From Phenylobacterium conjunctum (GTDB taxonomy: Bacteria; Pseudomonadota; Alphaproteobacteria; Caulobacterales; Caulobacteraceae), in the NCBI RefSeq assembly GCF_042679085.1, contig NZ_JBHTLQ010000001.1:62001-126000 (forward strand): 64,000 bases of DNA. Reading direction: 5' to 3'. Positions 25,887 through 34,429 of the stretch are shown here, in pieces (the stretch's first letter is position 1; each line of letters starts with the position of its first letter). A program made the position numbers and the translations under genes. The notes under the pieces were generated by a model. It searched no databases. It was not told where the DNA came from and saw nothing but the letters and a program-made list of their open reading frames with translations.

Positions 25887-26891
25887 ATGAAAGTCGCCGC
25901 CGTCAAAGCCCCGGGCGGGCTGGACAAAATTGTCATCGAAGACCGCGCCCAGCCGACGGCTGGCCCCGGGCAACTGCTGGTCCGGGTGCGCGCCAGCTCC
26001 CTGAACTTCCACGACTTCGCGGTGGTCGCCGGCATGATCCAAACCGCCGACGGCCGCATCCCAATGTCGGATGGCGCCGGCGAGGTGGTGGCCGTGGGCG
26101 AGGGCGTCGTGGGCTGGAAGGTGGGCGATCATGCGCTCTCGACCTTCTTCCCGAACTGGCCGGCCGGCGGCCCGCAGCTGCAGCGCATCATCGGCGTGCC
26201 CGGCGACCATGTGGACGGTTTCGCCGCCGAGTTCGTGGCCATGCCGGCCAGCGCCTTCACCCGCCTGCCCAAGGGCTACAGCTTCGCCGAGGCCGCGACC
26301 CTGCCCTGCGCCGCGCTCACCGCCTGGCGCGCCCTGATGGTCGAAGCCCAGATCAAGCCGGGCGACATCGTGCTGACCCAAGGCACCGGCGGCGTCTCGA
26401 TCTTCGCCCTGCAACTGGCCAAGGCGGCGGGCGCGACGGTGATTTCCACCTCGTCCTCCGACGCCAAGCTCGAGAAGCTGAAGACGCTCGGGGCCGATCA
26501 CCTGATCAACTACAAGGACGAGCCGGAATGGGGCCGCAAGGCCGCTGACCTGACCGGCGGCCGCGGCGTCGACCTGGTGGTCGAGATCGGCGGGCCTGGC
26601 ACCCTGACCCAGTCCGTCCACGCCTGCCGGATCGGCGGCCACGTCTCGCTGATCGGCGTGCTGACCGGCGTCTCGGGCGAGGTCCCGACCGCCCTGATCA
26701 TGTCCAAGAACGTCGCCGTGAAGGGCGTCACCGTCGGCTCCATCCAGGACCAGGTGGAGATGGTCGCCGCCATCGAAGCCAATGGGATCAAGCCGGTGAT
26801 CGATTCCAGCTTCCCGCTGGACGGCATCGCCGCCGCCTTCGCGCACCAGATCTCACAGAAGCACTTCGGCAAGATCGTCCTCGAGTTCTAA
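25887..26891 (+). CDS. NADPH:quinone oxidoreductase-like MDR protein
   Basis: 334 residues starting MKVAAVKAPGG; the ATG at 25887 follows AAGGGAG. It is a medium-chain reductase with GDHALSTFFPNWP and the nucleotide-binding TQGTGGVSIFALQLAKAAG. The usual structural zinc cysteines are absent. These enzymes act on alcohols, quinones or enones. It is divergent from the molybdoenzyme operon across 212 bases. A 50-bp dispersed palindrome begins 5 bases past the stop, the same arrangement as for the MDR gene ending at 10976. Confidence 0.92.
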   Translation: MKVAAVKAPGGLDKIVIEDRAQPTAGPGQLLVRVRASSLNFHDFAVVAGMIQTADGRIPMSDGAGEVVAVGEGVVGWKVGDHALSTFFPNWPAGGPQLQRIIGVPGDHVDGFAAEFVAMPASAFTRLPKGYSFAEAATLPCAALTAWRALMVEAQIKPGDIVLTQGTGGVSIFALQLAKAAGATVISTSSSDAKLEKLKTLGADHLINYKDEPEWGRKAADLTGGRGVDLVVEIGGPGTLTQSVHACRIGGHVSLIGVLTGVSGEVPTALIMSKNVAVKGVTVGSIQDQVEMVAAIEANGIKPVIDSSFPLDGIAAAFAHQISQKHFGKIVLEF

Positions 26892-26895
26892 ATCT

Positions 26896-26945
26896 GGAGC
26901 GTGATGGCCGCCGAAACCGGAATCCACCTTCGGCTATCACGCTCT
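26896..26945. repeat. Dispersed 50-bp palindromic repeat, copy 2
   Basis: Runs from GGAGCGTGAT to ATCACGCTCT; the inner nine bases of the ends (GAGCGTGAT/ATCACGCTC) pair perfectly. It matches copy 1 (10982-11031) at 44 of 50 positions. The loop here contains GAATC, a GANTC site of the kind methylated by CcrM, absent from copy 1. It could end or stabilise the MDR transcript. Confidence 0.75.
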
Positions 26946-27020
26946 AGGCATCCTAGAGGGGCGACCCCGCGTATGTGGTCCAGGCGCTGGTGAGGCGCCT
27001 GGACGACAGGGGCGCCGCCA

Positions 27021-27704
27021 ATGGACTCATTTCCGAAGCCGCTGGAGTCCGTGGTGCTGGGCGCCGCGGGCGGGATCGGCGCAGCGATCGCTGACCGGCT
27101 GGAGGCGCTTGGGCCTGTTTGGCGGCTGAGCCGGGCAGACGGCTTGGACCTCACGAATGAGGCTTCGATCCAGGCGGCGGCCGAGACCGTGGGCGAGCCC
27201 CGCCTCGTGGTGATCGCCACCGGTCACCTGCATGGCCATGGGGTGGAGCCCGAGAAGCGGCTGGCCGACCTGTCGCCGGAGCGCCTGGCCTACAGCTTCG
27301 CGGTCAACACCATCGGCCCAGCCCTGGTCCTCAAGCATTTCGGCCCGCGTATGCCGCGCTCCGGTAAGAGTGTGATCGCCGTGCTCTCGGCCCGCGTGGG
27401 CTCCATTTCCGACAATCGCCTGGGCGGCTGGTACGGCTATCGCGCCGCCAAGGCCGCCCTGAACCAGGTGGTGCGCACGGCCTCCATCGAGCTGGCGGTT
27501 CGGCGCCCTGAGCTGGCCTGCGTGGCCTTGCATCCCGGCACGGTGGACACCGGCCTGTCTGCGCCGTTCCAGAAGGGTGTGGCGCCGGAGCGGCTGTTCA
27601 CGCCAGCCGTCGCCGCCGAGCATCTGCTGCGGGTGATCGACGGCCTGACCGGCGCCGACACCGGCCGGTTCCTCGCCTGGGACGGCCAGGAGATCTCATT
27701 CTGA
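27021..27704 (+). CDS. SDR family protein, CsgA/C-factor-like
   Basis: 227 residues, short for a classical SDR. It has a variant cofactor loop VVLGAAGGIGAAIADRL, VIATGHLHG in place of NNAG, and SARVGSIS with GYRAAKAALN as the catalytic Ser and YxxxK. This layout is common in the SDR subgroup annotated as C-factor or cell-cell signalling proteins, which are probably NAD(P)-dependent reductases. It is separated from the upstream MDR gene by the palindromic repeat and converges on the Rieske gene. Confidence 0.88.
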   Translation: MDSFPKPLESVVLGAAGGIGAAIADRLEALGPVWRLSRADGLDLTNEASIQAAAETVGEPRLVVIATGHLHGHGVEPEKRLADLSPERLAYSFAVNTIGPALVLKHFGPRMPRSGKSVIAVLSARVGSISDNRLGGWYGYRAAKAALNQVVRTASIELAVRRPELACVALHPGTVDTGLSAPFQKGVAPERLFTPAVAAEHLLRVIDGLTGADTGRFLAWDGQEISF

Positions 27705-27719
27705 GCGACAGGGTCGGCG

Positions 27720-28856
27720 TCAGCCGCCCATCCTGTTGAGCCAGTCCTGGTTCATCTGCCAGATGGAGCGCTCCAGGGGCGACAGTCGTCCCTGCCGGGT
27801 CAGGGGCGCGGTCAGGCCGCCCCAGACCAGGTCGTTGGCCCTGATGTCCTCAGCGTGGACGAGGGCGGTCATGGCGGCGAGGCCTTCCACGATCTCTTCC
27901 GCGCCGGGGCTCGCGAGGGCGCCCTTCGGCACTAGGAGATGGATCTTCAACTTCACCCGGTCGTGCCCCAACGGGAACACCTGATACCAGGCGGCGCCGG
28001 AGGCAAAGGCCGCGATCATGAAGTGCGGGAACACCACCGCAGCCACAAGGGCCTGCTTCTGGGCGTCTGTCAGGCCCTCAATCAGCGCCGGGCCGCCGTC
28101 CTCGGCGCCTTCCACACCGGGCATGTGCAGGATCGACCAGGGGCCGTCATTGTCGGGAATCTCGGACCTGGCCGCCGGGTGGATGGGCTCGAAGGTCTGC
28201 GAATGGACGCCGATATGGTGATAGGCCTCCATGAAATTCTCTACGAGGACCTTCCAGTTCCAGCCGCTCTCGTATTCGAGCGTGCGCGCCACCACCATGT
28301 CGCCCAGGCGGTAGGGTTCGAGGTGTCGGGCGTAGGTTTCAATCTGGGGCGTCAGGGCCGCTGCCTCAGGATCCAGATTGGCCAGGACGAAACCCTCCCA
28401 GACTTCGCTGCGAAGGCGCGGCAGGGCGCAGTCCTGGGCCTCGAAGCCCGCCGCACCCTCCATCAGGGGCGCACGCACCAGCCGCCCCGCCGTGTCGTAA
28501 GCCCAGTTGTGGTAGGGGCAGGTGAAGAGCTTGCGTCGGCCGGATTCCGGGGCGAGGTCTGCGGCCCTGTGCAGGCAGATCCGCGACAGGACCCGCACCT
28601 CGCCGTCGGCTCCGCGCACCACCATCACCGGCTGGCCCATCAGATCGAGCGACAGGTAGTCCCCCGGCTCCGGAACCTGGTCGAGCCGCGCCAGCGGAAT
28701 CCAAGCGCGGCGCAGGATTCGCTCGACCTCCAACTCATAGATGTCAGGCGACACATAGGCCGACGGCGGCAGGGTCCAGGCCTGTTCCAGGGGCAGGCGG
28801 GCGCGCGCGATTTCATCGGCGGTGAGGCCGGGCAGGGCGGATGTGGCTGGCGGCAT
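27720..28856 (-). CDS. Rieske non-haem iron oxygenase, alpha subunit
   Basis: 378 residues. The Rieske cluster ligands are Cys94-x-His96 and Cys113-x2-His116 (ICLHRAAD...FTCPYHNWAYD). The catalytic iron site is in ENFMEAYHHIGVHS with His213/214 and His218. This is the alpha subunit of ring-hydroxylating or demethylating oxygenases; no beta subunit, ferredoxin or reductase gene is adjacent, so it is likely an alpha-only type fed by unlinked electron carriers. It resembles the subgroup acting on aromatic acids, quaternary amines or choline-like substrates. A TetR gene is divergent from it. Confidence 0.93.
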   Translation of the reverse strand: MPPATSALPGLTADEIARARLPLEQAWTLPPSAYVSPDIYELEVERILRRAWIPLARLDQVPEPGDYLSLDLMGQPVMVVRGADGEVRVLSRICLHRAADLAPESGRRKLFTCPYHNWAYDTAGRLVRAPLMEGAAGFEAQDCALPRLRSEVWEGFVLANLDPEAAALTPQIETYARHLEPYRLGDMVVARTLEYESGWNWKVLVENFMEAYHHIGVHSQTFEPIHPAARSEIPDNDGPWSILHMPGVEGAEDGGPALIEGLTDAQKQALVAAVVFPHFMIAAFASGAAWYQVFPLGHDRVKLKIHLLVPKGALASPGAEEIVEGLAAMTALVHAEDIRANDLVWGGLTAPLTRQGRLSPLERSIWQMNQDWLNRMGG

Positions 28857-28923
28857 GGTTCCGTCTCGCGCTCATTAATTACGAACGACTGATATAAAAT
28901 AGACGGATCGCGGGTCAAGCGCT

Positions 28924-29649
28924 ATGCGCTGGGGCATGACCATGCCCCCTGACCAGGAGAGGCCCCTGCGCCGTCCTGTGGGCCGGCCGCGCGGTGACGG
29001 CCGTCCGCACCTGACGCGGACGGTGGTGTTCCTGGCCGCGGCCCGACTGATCGCCGAGCACGGCTATGCGGGCACAAGCATCCGGATGATCGCCCGGGAG
29101 GCTGAGGCGTCGCCCGCCTCGCTGTTCAACCTGTTCGCCGGCAAGGACGAGCTCCTGAACGAGCTGATCCTCTACCTGGCTCAACCCTCCCTGGCCTTCT
29201 ATGGCGACCTGGAGGCCGAAGTTGGCGCCGGCGCCGCGCCGTCGGCAGCCCTCTACCGGATGGTGTTCGAAGAGGCGCGCCTGGTGGCGTCCGTTGATCG
29301 CGCCTATGTCGCGGTCTTCCTGCTGCCGGAACTTCGACAGTCTCAGTTCGGTCCGGCGCGCGCCGCCCGGCGAGCGCTTGTCGCGCACTATCAGCGACTC
29401 ATCCTCGGCGGCCTCGGTGACGGCACGCTGGTCTGCGATCAGCCGCACCTTGCCGCCGAGCAGCTGTTCCAGCTGACCGAAACGAGCCTGATCATGGATG
29501 AGACGCAGCCGCCGCTTTCGCCCGACGACCTCGCGCGGGCGACCGCGCGCTTCTGCCTCCGGGGACTGCTGGCCGACCCGGCGCGACTGGCCGATCTGGA
29601 GGCCGAAGCCGCCCAACTGAGGTCCAGCCTCATCCTTCCGCAGGTCTGA
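28924..29649 (+). CDS. TetR family transcriptional regulator
   Basis: 241 residues. The helix-turn-helix is in SIRMIAREAEASPASLFNLF. An Arg/Pro-rich N-terminal arm (RRPVGRPRGDGRP) precedes it and may contact the minor groove. Starts at 28924, 28936 or 28942 are all possible. It is divergent from the Rieske oxygenase across 67 AT-rich bases containing GATATAAAAT, and probably represses that gene. Confidence 0.9.
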   Translation: MRWGMTMPPDQERPLRRPVGRPRGDGRPHLTRTVVFLAAARLIAEHGYAGTSIRMIAREAEASPASLFNLFAGKDELLNELILYLAQPSLAFYGDLEAEVGAGAAPSAALYRMVFEEARLVASVDRAYVAVFLLPELRQSQFGPARAARRALVAHYQRLILGGLGDGTLVCDQPHLAAEQLFQLTETSLIMDETQPPLSPDDLARATARFCLRGLLADPARLADLEAEAAQLRSSLILPQV

Positions 29650-29698
29650 TCCGTATCAGCGCCGACGCGCGACGCTGGCGCCGGGAGTTCTTCGTCAC

Positions 29699-31237
29699 AT
29701 GCCCACCCTTCGCCTGGTCCTGGGCGACCAGCTGTCCGACAACCTGTCCAGCCTGACGGACTGGGCGGCGGGTGACCTGGTGCTGATGGCCGAGGTCGCC
29801 GACGAGGCGGCCTATGTCCCGCACCACAAGCAGAAGCTGGCCATGGTGTTCGCCGCCATGCGCCGGTTCGCCGGGCGGCTGACCGCGCGGGGGATTGCGG
29901 TCCGCTATGTGCGACTGGACGACCCTGCCAATACCGGCGCCCTGACCAGTGAGGCCCTACGGGAGCTGGCCGGGGGCGGGTTCGAGCGGCTGGTGGTGAC
30001 CGAGGCCGGCGAATGGCGGCTCGCTCAGGCGTTCGAGGACCTGAAGCTCACCTCGCCGGTCCCGGTGGAGGTGCGGCCCGACACCCGCTTCATCTGCAGC
30101 CGGCCGCAGTTCGAGGCCTGGGCGGAAGGGCGCTCAGAGCTTCGGATGGAGTTCTTCTATCGCGTGATGCGCAGGGCCACCGGCCTTCTGATGGACGGCG
30201 ACAAGCCGGCCGGCGGCCAATGGAACTTCGACCACGAGAACCGAAAGCGCCTGCCCAAGGGCGTGCGGCCACCGGATCGGCTGGTCATTCCGCCGGCGGA
30301 GGATGTGCGCGAGGTCCTGGCGATGGTCACCGCGCGGTTCCCCGACAACTTCGGAAGCCTGGAGACCTTCGGCTGGGCGACCAGCCATGAGGAGGCCGAG
30401 CGGCTTCTCGATCACTTCATCGCCGACATCCTGCCCAGCTTCGGCGACTGGCAGGACGCCATGAAGGGCGGCGCGCCGTTCCTGTGGCACGCCCGGCTGT
30501 CAGCGGCGATCAATATCGGCCTGCTCGATGCGCTGGAGGTCTGCCGCCGGGCCGAAGCCGCCTATCGCGCAGGTCTGGTCCCCATCGCGTCGGCGGAAGG
30601 TTTCATCCGCCAGATCCTCGGCTGGCGCGAATATGTGCGCGGGGTCTACTGGCTGGCCGGGCCGGACTATCTGGCCCGCAACGCGCTCGCCGCCGACCGC
30701 CGCCTGCCGGAGTTCTACTGGAGCGCCGAGACCGAGATGGCCTGCGTCCGCGACGTGGTGACCATGACCGCGCGCCACGCCTATGCCCACCACATCCAGC
30801 GGCTGATGGTCACCGGCAACCTCGCCCTGCTGCTGGGCGTCCATCCTGACGAGGTGAACCTCTGGTACATGAGCGTCTATGTGGACGCCTTTGAATGGGT
30901 GGAGGCGCCCAACACCCACGGCATGGCCCTGTTCGCGGATGGCGGCCTGATGGCCTCCAAGCCCTATGCGGCCAGCGGCGCCTATATCAGCCGGATGAGC
31001 GACTACTGCGGGGGCTGCGCCTATGACGTGGCCCAGAAGCGCGGGGAGGGGGCCTGTCCGTTCAACCGGCTCTACTGGGCCTTCCTGATCCGCAACCGCG
31101 CGCGGCTGAAGGACAATCCGCGCCTGGCCATGCCCTATCGCACCCTGGCCAAGATGGGCGCCGACGAGGCCGAGATCCTCGCCGACGCCGAGGCGGCTCG
31201 CGTGATGCTGGGCGCGACGCTGCGGGAGGTGGACTAG
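29699..31237 (+). CDS. FeS-type bacterial photolyase/cryptochrome (PhrB-like)
   Basis: 512 residues, the typical length of the FeS-BCP family whose model is Agrobacterium PhrB, a (6-4) photolyase. The opening LRLVLGDQLSDNLSSL is the family's N-terminal domain. Four cysteines at 349, 437, 440 and 453 (MACVRD, YCGGC, GACPFN) correspond almost exactly to the 4Fe-4S ligands of PhrB (350, 438, 441, 454). It binds FAD in the C-terminal helical half and would repair (6-4) photoproducts with blue light or act as a photoreceptor. It is a lone gene after the TetR gene. Confidence 0.95.
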   Translation: MPTLRLVLGDQLSDNLSSLTDWAAGDLVLMAEVADEAAYVPHHKQKLAMVFAAMRRFAGRLTARGIAVRYVRLDDPANTGALTSEALRELAGGGFERLVVTEAGEWRLAQAFEDLKLTSPVPVEVRPDTRFICSRPQFEAWAEGRSELRMEFFYRVMRRATGLLMDGDKPAGGQWNFDHENRKRLPKGVRPPDRLVIPPAEDVREVLAMVTARFPDNFGSLETFGWATSHEEAERLLDHFIADILPSFGDWQDAMKGGAPFLWHARLSAAINIGLLDALEVCRRAEAAYRAGLVPIASAEGFIRQILGWREYVRGVYWLAGPDYLARNALAADRRLPEFYWSAETEMACVRDVVTMTARHAYAHHIQRLMVTGNLALLLGVHPDEVNLWYMSVYVDAFEWVEAPNTHGMALFADGGLMASKPYAASGAYISRMSDYCGGCAYDVAQKRGEGACPFNRLYWAFLIRNRARLKDNPRLAMPYRTLAKMGADEAEILADAEAARVMLGATLREVD

Positions 31238-31279
31238 GGGCCATCCTCAATGGGTCGCGCCGAGAGTGGCGTGACTTGT

Positions 31280-31435
31280 CCTTCTCCCCCTGCGGGAGAA
31301 GGTGGCCTGGCGGAGCCAGGTCGGATGAGGGGTCTCTCAAACCTCGCAAGATAGTGCTTAGGGAAACGGAGGATAGGGCGGTGCGACCCCTCATCCGTCA
31401 GCTTCGCTGACACCTTCTCCCGCAAGGGGAGAAGG
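31280..31435. repeat. Pair of inverted copies of an alphaproteobacterial intergenic repeat
   Basis: Copy A (31280-31333) starts CCTTCTCCCC and ends GGATGAGGGGT. Copy B (31386-31435) is the same unit reversed, ACCCCTCATCC to GGGGAGAAGG. Each unit holds its own hairpins (CTTCTCCC...GGGAGAAG and an inner GC-rich stem), and together they can form a long cruciform around a 52-base centre. Units of this type are scattered through many alphaproteobacterial genomes. It fills the gap between the convergent photolyase and monooxygenase genes. Confidence 0.85.
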
Positions 31436-31470
31436 AACCCTGCCTCGCCAATCCCGCTGGGGCCTTGGCC

Positions 31471-32958
31471 CTAGCCGTAGACCAGCTCCGGGGCGTCCAG
31501 GTCGATGGCCGGGAGGGTGTCCTTCTCGGCCCAGTAGTCCTGGGTGTGGCGCCATTCCGGCTTGGAGCCGGCCTTGGGCATCAGGTGCATGCTGCGCATC
31601 AGGTAGCCGGGATTGAAGTCCTCCGGATCGGTCCAGGGGCCGAGGGTCATGTCGGCGTCCTCGGGCCGCAGCGCCGGCTCGACCCGCTTCACGCCTCTCT
31701 CGTCCATGTGCCTAAGCAGGCGCGGGGCAAGTTCGCCGATCAGGTCGGCCCGCAGGGTCCAGCTGGAGCGGAAATAGCCGAACACCCACAAGAGGTTGGG
31801 CACGCCGGTGAACATCATGCCGCGATAGGTGACGGTCTGGGCGAAGTCGATGGGCGCGCCGTCCTTGCTGAACGGGATGTCGCCCAGGACGCTGAGATCA
31901 AAGCCGGTGGCGGAGACGACAATGTCGGCCTCCAGGATCTCGCCAGACTTCAGCGCGATCCCGCCCTCGGTGAAGCGCTCGATCTCGTCGGTGACCACGG
32001 AGGCCTTGCCGGCCTTGATGGCGTCGAAGAAGTCGCCATTGGGCACGAAACAGATCCGCTGGCGCCAGGGCGCGTAGCTCGGCGTGAAGTGCTTGGCGAC
32101 ATAGTCCTCGCCGACCAGACCGCGCAGGGCGCCTAGCAGTTCCTCCCGCACCACCTCGGGGTTCGCCTTGCGGCGCTCAGCCATCTTGGCGCCCATGGAC
32201 AGGATGCTGCGGCGGACGATCTCGTGGGTCCAGGCCGGGTCGATGTCGAGCTCGCGCAGGGTCTCGGCCAGCTCGTTCTTGTTGCGGCCGGGCGTGAAAT
32301 AGGTGGGCGAGCGCTGCAGCATGGTGACGTGGGCCACCTTGTCGGCGATGGCCGGAACCAGGGTCGCCGCCGTGGCGCCGGACCCGACCACCACCACCCG
32401 CTTACCCGCATAGTCGAGGTCTTCCGGCCAGGCCTGCGGATGGATGATCTGGCCCTTGAAGCTGTCCATGCCGGGCCACTGGGGCATGTAGCCCTGGTCG
32501 TGGCGGTAGTAGCCCTGGCACATCCACAGGAAGCCGGCGGTGCAGACGGAGACCTCGCCGGACTGAACGTTCTGCGTGCGGATCACCCAGTGGTTCTCGG
32601 CGCTGGACCAGTCCGCGGAGACCACCTTGGTGTGGTAGCGGATGTGTCGATCCAGGTCGTTCTCGGCGATCACCTCGCCCATGTAGCTGAGGATCTCGCC
32701 CGCCGTGGCGATGGGCGCGCCGCGCCAGGGCTTGAAGCTGTAGCCGAAGGTGTGGAGGTCGCTGTCCGAGCGGACCCCCGGATACCGGTGGGTGTGCCAG
32801 GTGCCGCCGAAGCTGTCCTTGAGCTCCAGCACGGCGAAGGTCTTCTCCGGCGCGCCGGTCTGCAGATGATAGGCGAGGCCGATGCCGGAGATACCGGCGC
32901 CGACGATGATCACGTCGAAGTGGCCGGCGTTCGCCGGGGCCTTGGAAGGCTGGGGCAT
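31471..32958 (-). CDS. Flavin-containing monooxygenase, Baeyer-Villiger type
   Basis: 495 residues. The FAD site GAGISGIGLAYHLQ and the NADPH site VVVGSGATAATLVP flank FKGQIIHPQAWP, which fits the FxGxxxHxxxW(P/D) fingerprint of type I Baeyer-Villiger monooxygenases. YPGVRSDSDLHTFGYSF is typical of the same group. It would convert ketones to esters or oxidise soft heteroatoms with O2 and NADPH. It lies 55 bases downstream of the CYP153-like gene on the same strand, so hydroxylation, oxidation and ester formation could be sequential. Confidence 0.92.
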   Translation of the reverse strand: MPQPSKAPANAGHFDVIIVGAGISGIGLAYHLQTGAPEKTFAVLELKDSFGGTWHTHRYPGVRSDSDLHTFGYSFKPWRGAPIATAGEILSYMGEVIAENDLDRHIRYHTKVVSADWSSAENHWVIRTQNVQSGEVSVCTAGFLWMCQGYYRHDQGYMPQWPGMDSFKGQIIHPQAWPEDLDYAGKRVVVVGSGATAATLVPAIADKVAHVTMLQRSPTYFTPGRNKNELAETLRELDIDPAWTHEIVRRSILSMGAKMAERRKANPEVVREELLGALRGLVGEDYVAKHFTPSYAPWRQRICFVPNGDFFDAIKAGKASVVTDEIERFTEGGIALKSGEILEADIVVSATGFDLSVLGDIPFSKDGAPIDFAQTVTYRGMMFTGVPNLLWVFGYFRSSWTLRADLIGELAPRLLRHMDERGVKRVEPALRPEDADMTLGPWTDPEDFNPGYLMRSMHLMPKAGSKPEWRHTQDYWAEKDTLPAIDLDAPELVYG

Positions 32959-33013
32959 GAAAAATGGCGTCCTTGAAAATCAGCAGCAGCGTGGGGCCAG
33001 TGCGCCCCGCCGG

Positions 33014-34270
33014 TCAATGCCGGCGGGGGATCTCCACCTGCAGGGTCTCGTAGCCCTTCACGAAGGTGGAGAAGGTGCGCTTGGGCTCCTCCAGCACCAC
33101 GATGTCGGGGAAGCGCTTCAGGATCTCCTCCCAGATCACCCGCAGCTGCAGCTCGGCCAGGCGGTTGCCCACGCAGCGGTGGATGCCGAAGCCGAAGGAC
33201 ATGTGCTGGCGGGGGCGCTCGCGGTCGATGATGTAGGCGTCCGGATCATGGATCACCTCGCCGTCGCGATTGCCCGAGACGTACCACATGACCACCTTGT
33301 CGCCCTTTCGGATGGTCTTGCCGCCGAATTCGATGTCCTCCAGCGCTGTGCGTCGCATATGGGCGAGCGGGGTCTGCCAGCGGATGGTTTCCGACACCAT
33401 CGAGGGGATCAGGTCCGGAGTCGCGCGCAGCTTGGCGTACTGGTCCGGGTTCTTGTTCAGGGCGTAGACCGAGCCGGAGATAGTGTTGCGGGTGGTGTCG
33501 TTGCCGCCGACGGTCAGCAGGATGACATTGCCGTGCACCTCCAGGATGTCCATGTCGCGGGTCTCGGGCCCGTGGGCCAGCATGGACATCAGGTCGTCGG
33601 TGGGGGCTGAGGCCTTCCGGTCCTTCCAGACCTCGGTGAAGTAGGCGAAGTACTCCATCAGCAGCTGGCGCTTGTGCTCCATGCTGTCGACCAGGCCATG
33701 GCCAGGCGTCGCGGTGACCACGTCGGACCAGTAGGTCAGCCGCCGCCGGTCCGCCTGGGGGATCCCGAAAAGGGTCGCCAGGGTCATGGCGGTGAGTTCC
33801 TTGGACACCAGGTCGACCCAGTCGAAGGACTTGCCGATCGGCAGGCTGTCCAGGATCGCGCCGGCGCGCTCGCGGATCAGGGGCTCCATCTGGGCCAGGT
33901 TGTGGGGCGAAACCGCCGGGCTGACCGTCTTGCGCTGCACGTCATGGCGGGGCGGGTCCATGGCGATGAACATCGCCCGGCGCGGCTGGTCCGGCGGAGC
34001 CTCGGTGATGCCGATGCCGGAGGCGGACGAGAACACCTGGTGGTTCGTGTCCACCGCCATGATGTCGTTGTACTTGGTGATCGACCAATAGGGGCCGTAC
34101 TCGCTCTGCGGCGTGAAGTGGACCGGGTCCTCGCGGCGGAGCCTTTCGAAGTATGGCCACATGGCGTCGGCCTCGAACAGGCCGGGCTGGGCGGGGTCCA
34201 GTGTCTCCAGGGGCGTGGCGTAGGCGGCCTCGCGCGCGGCGCTGCGGAGGTCGGTGGCGGCAGAGGTCAT
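33014..34270 (-). CDS. Cytochrome P450, CYP153-like
   Basis: 418 residues from the ATG at 34270. The I-helix TVGGNDTTRNTISGS, ExxR in SETIRWQTP and haem loop FGFGIHRCVGNRLAELQLR (Cys366) match the pattern of CYP153, which hydroxylates the terminal carbon of alkanes and fatty acids. CYP153 usually sits with a ferredoxin and reductase; neither is adjacent here. The family call is by recognition of motifs, not alignment. The gene is upstream of the Baeyer-Villiger-type monooxygenase and divergent from the LacI regulator. Confidence 0.92.
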   Translation of the reverse strand: MTSAATDLRSAAREAAYATPLETLDPAQPGLFEADAMWPYFERLRREDPVHFTPQSEYGPYWSITKYNDIMAVDTNHQVFSSASGIGITEAPPDQPRRAMFIAMDPPRHDVQRKTVSPAVSPHNLAQMEPLIRERAGAILDSLPIGKSFDWVDLVSKELTAMTLATLFGIPQADRRRLTYWSDVVTATPGHGLVDSMEHKRQLLMEYFAYFTEVWKDRKASAPTDDLMSMLAHGPETRDMDILEVHGNVILLTVGGNDTTRNTISGSVYALNKNPDQYAKLRATPDLIPSMVSETIRWQTPLAHMRRTALEDIEFGGKTIRKGDKVVMWYVSGNRDGEVIHDPDAYIIDRERPRQHMSFGFGIHRCVGNRLAELQLRVIWEEILKRFPDIVVLEEPKRTFSTFVKGYETLQVEIPRRH

Positions 34271-34314
34271 GGCTGTTTCCGTCCCGGATTGTTTTGCGGA
34301 CAGCAGACGCGCCT

Positions 34315-34325
34315 GAACACTGTTC
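34315..34325. promoter_or_regulatory. Short palindrome GAACACTGTTC upstream of the P450 gene
   Basis: A perfect GAACA-C-TGTTC inverted repeat 45 bases upstream of the P450 start, in the gap shared with the LacI gene. It is a possible operator; its length makes chance occurrence plausible. Confidence 0.3.
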
Positions 34326-34429
34326 GGAAAGCCCCAGCTTGCGCGGGACATCAGCCTCGTCCCAAGCTAGGGCTAGTTGCGGGTTGGTCGCCGGTTCGGC
34401 GCCGAGGGTGCTGGAGCGAAGCGTTTAGG

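Noticed and set aside
33341..33361. CAGCGCTGT resembling the LacI operator core
   Set aside because: It lies inside the P450 coding region and lacks the TGAC flank of the three intergenic sites.
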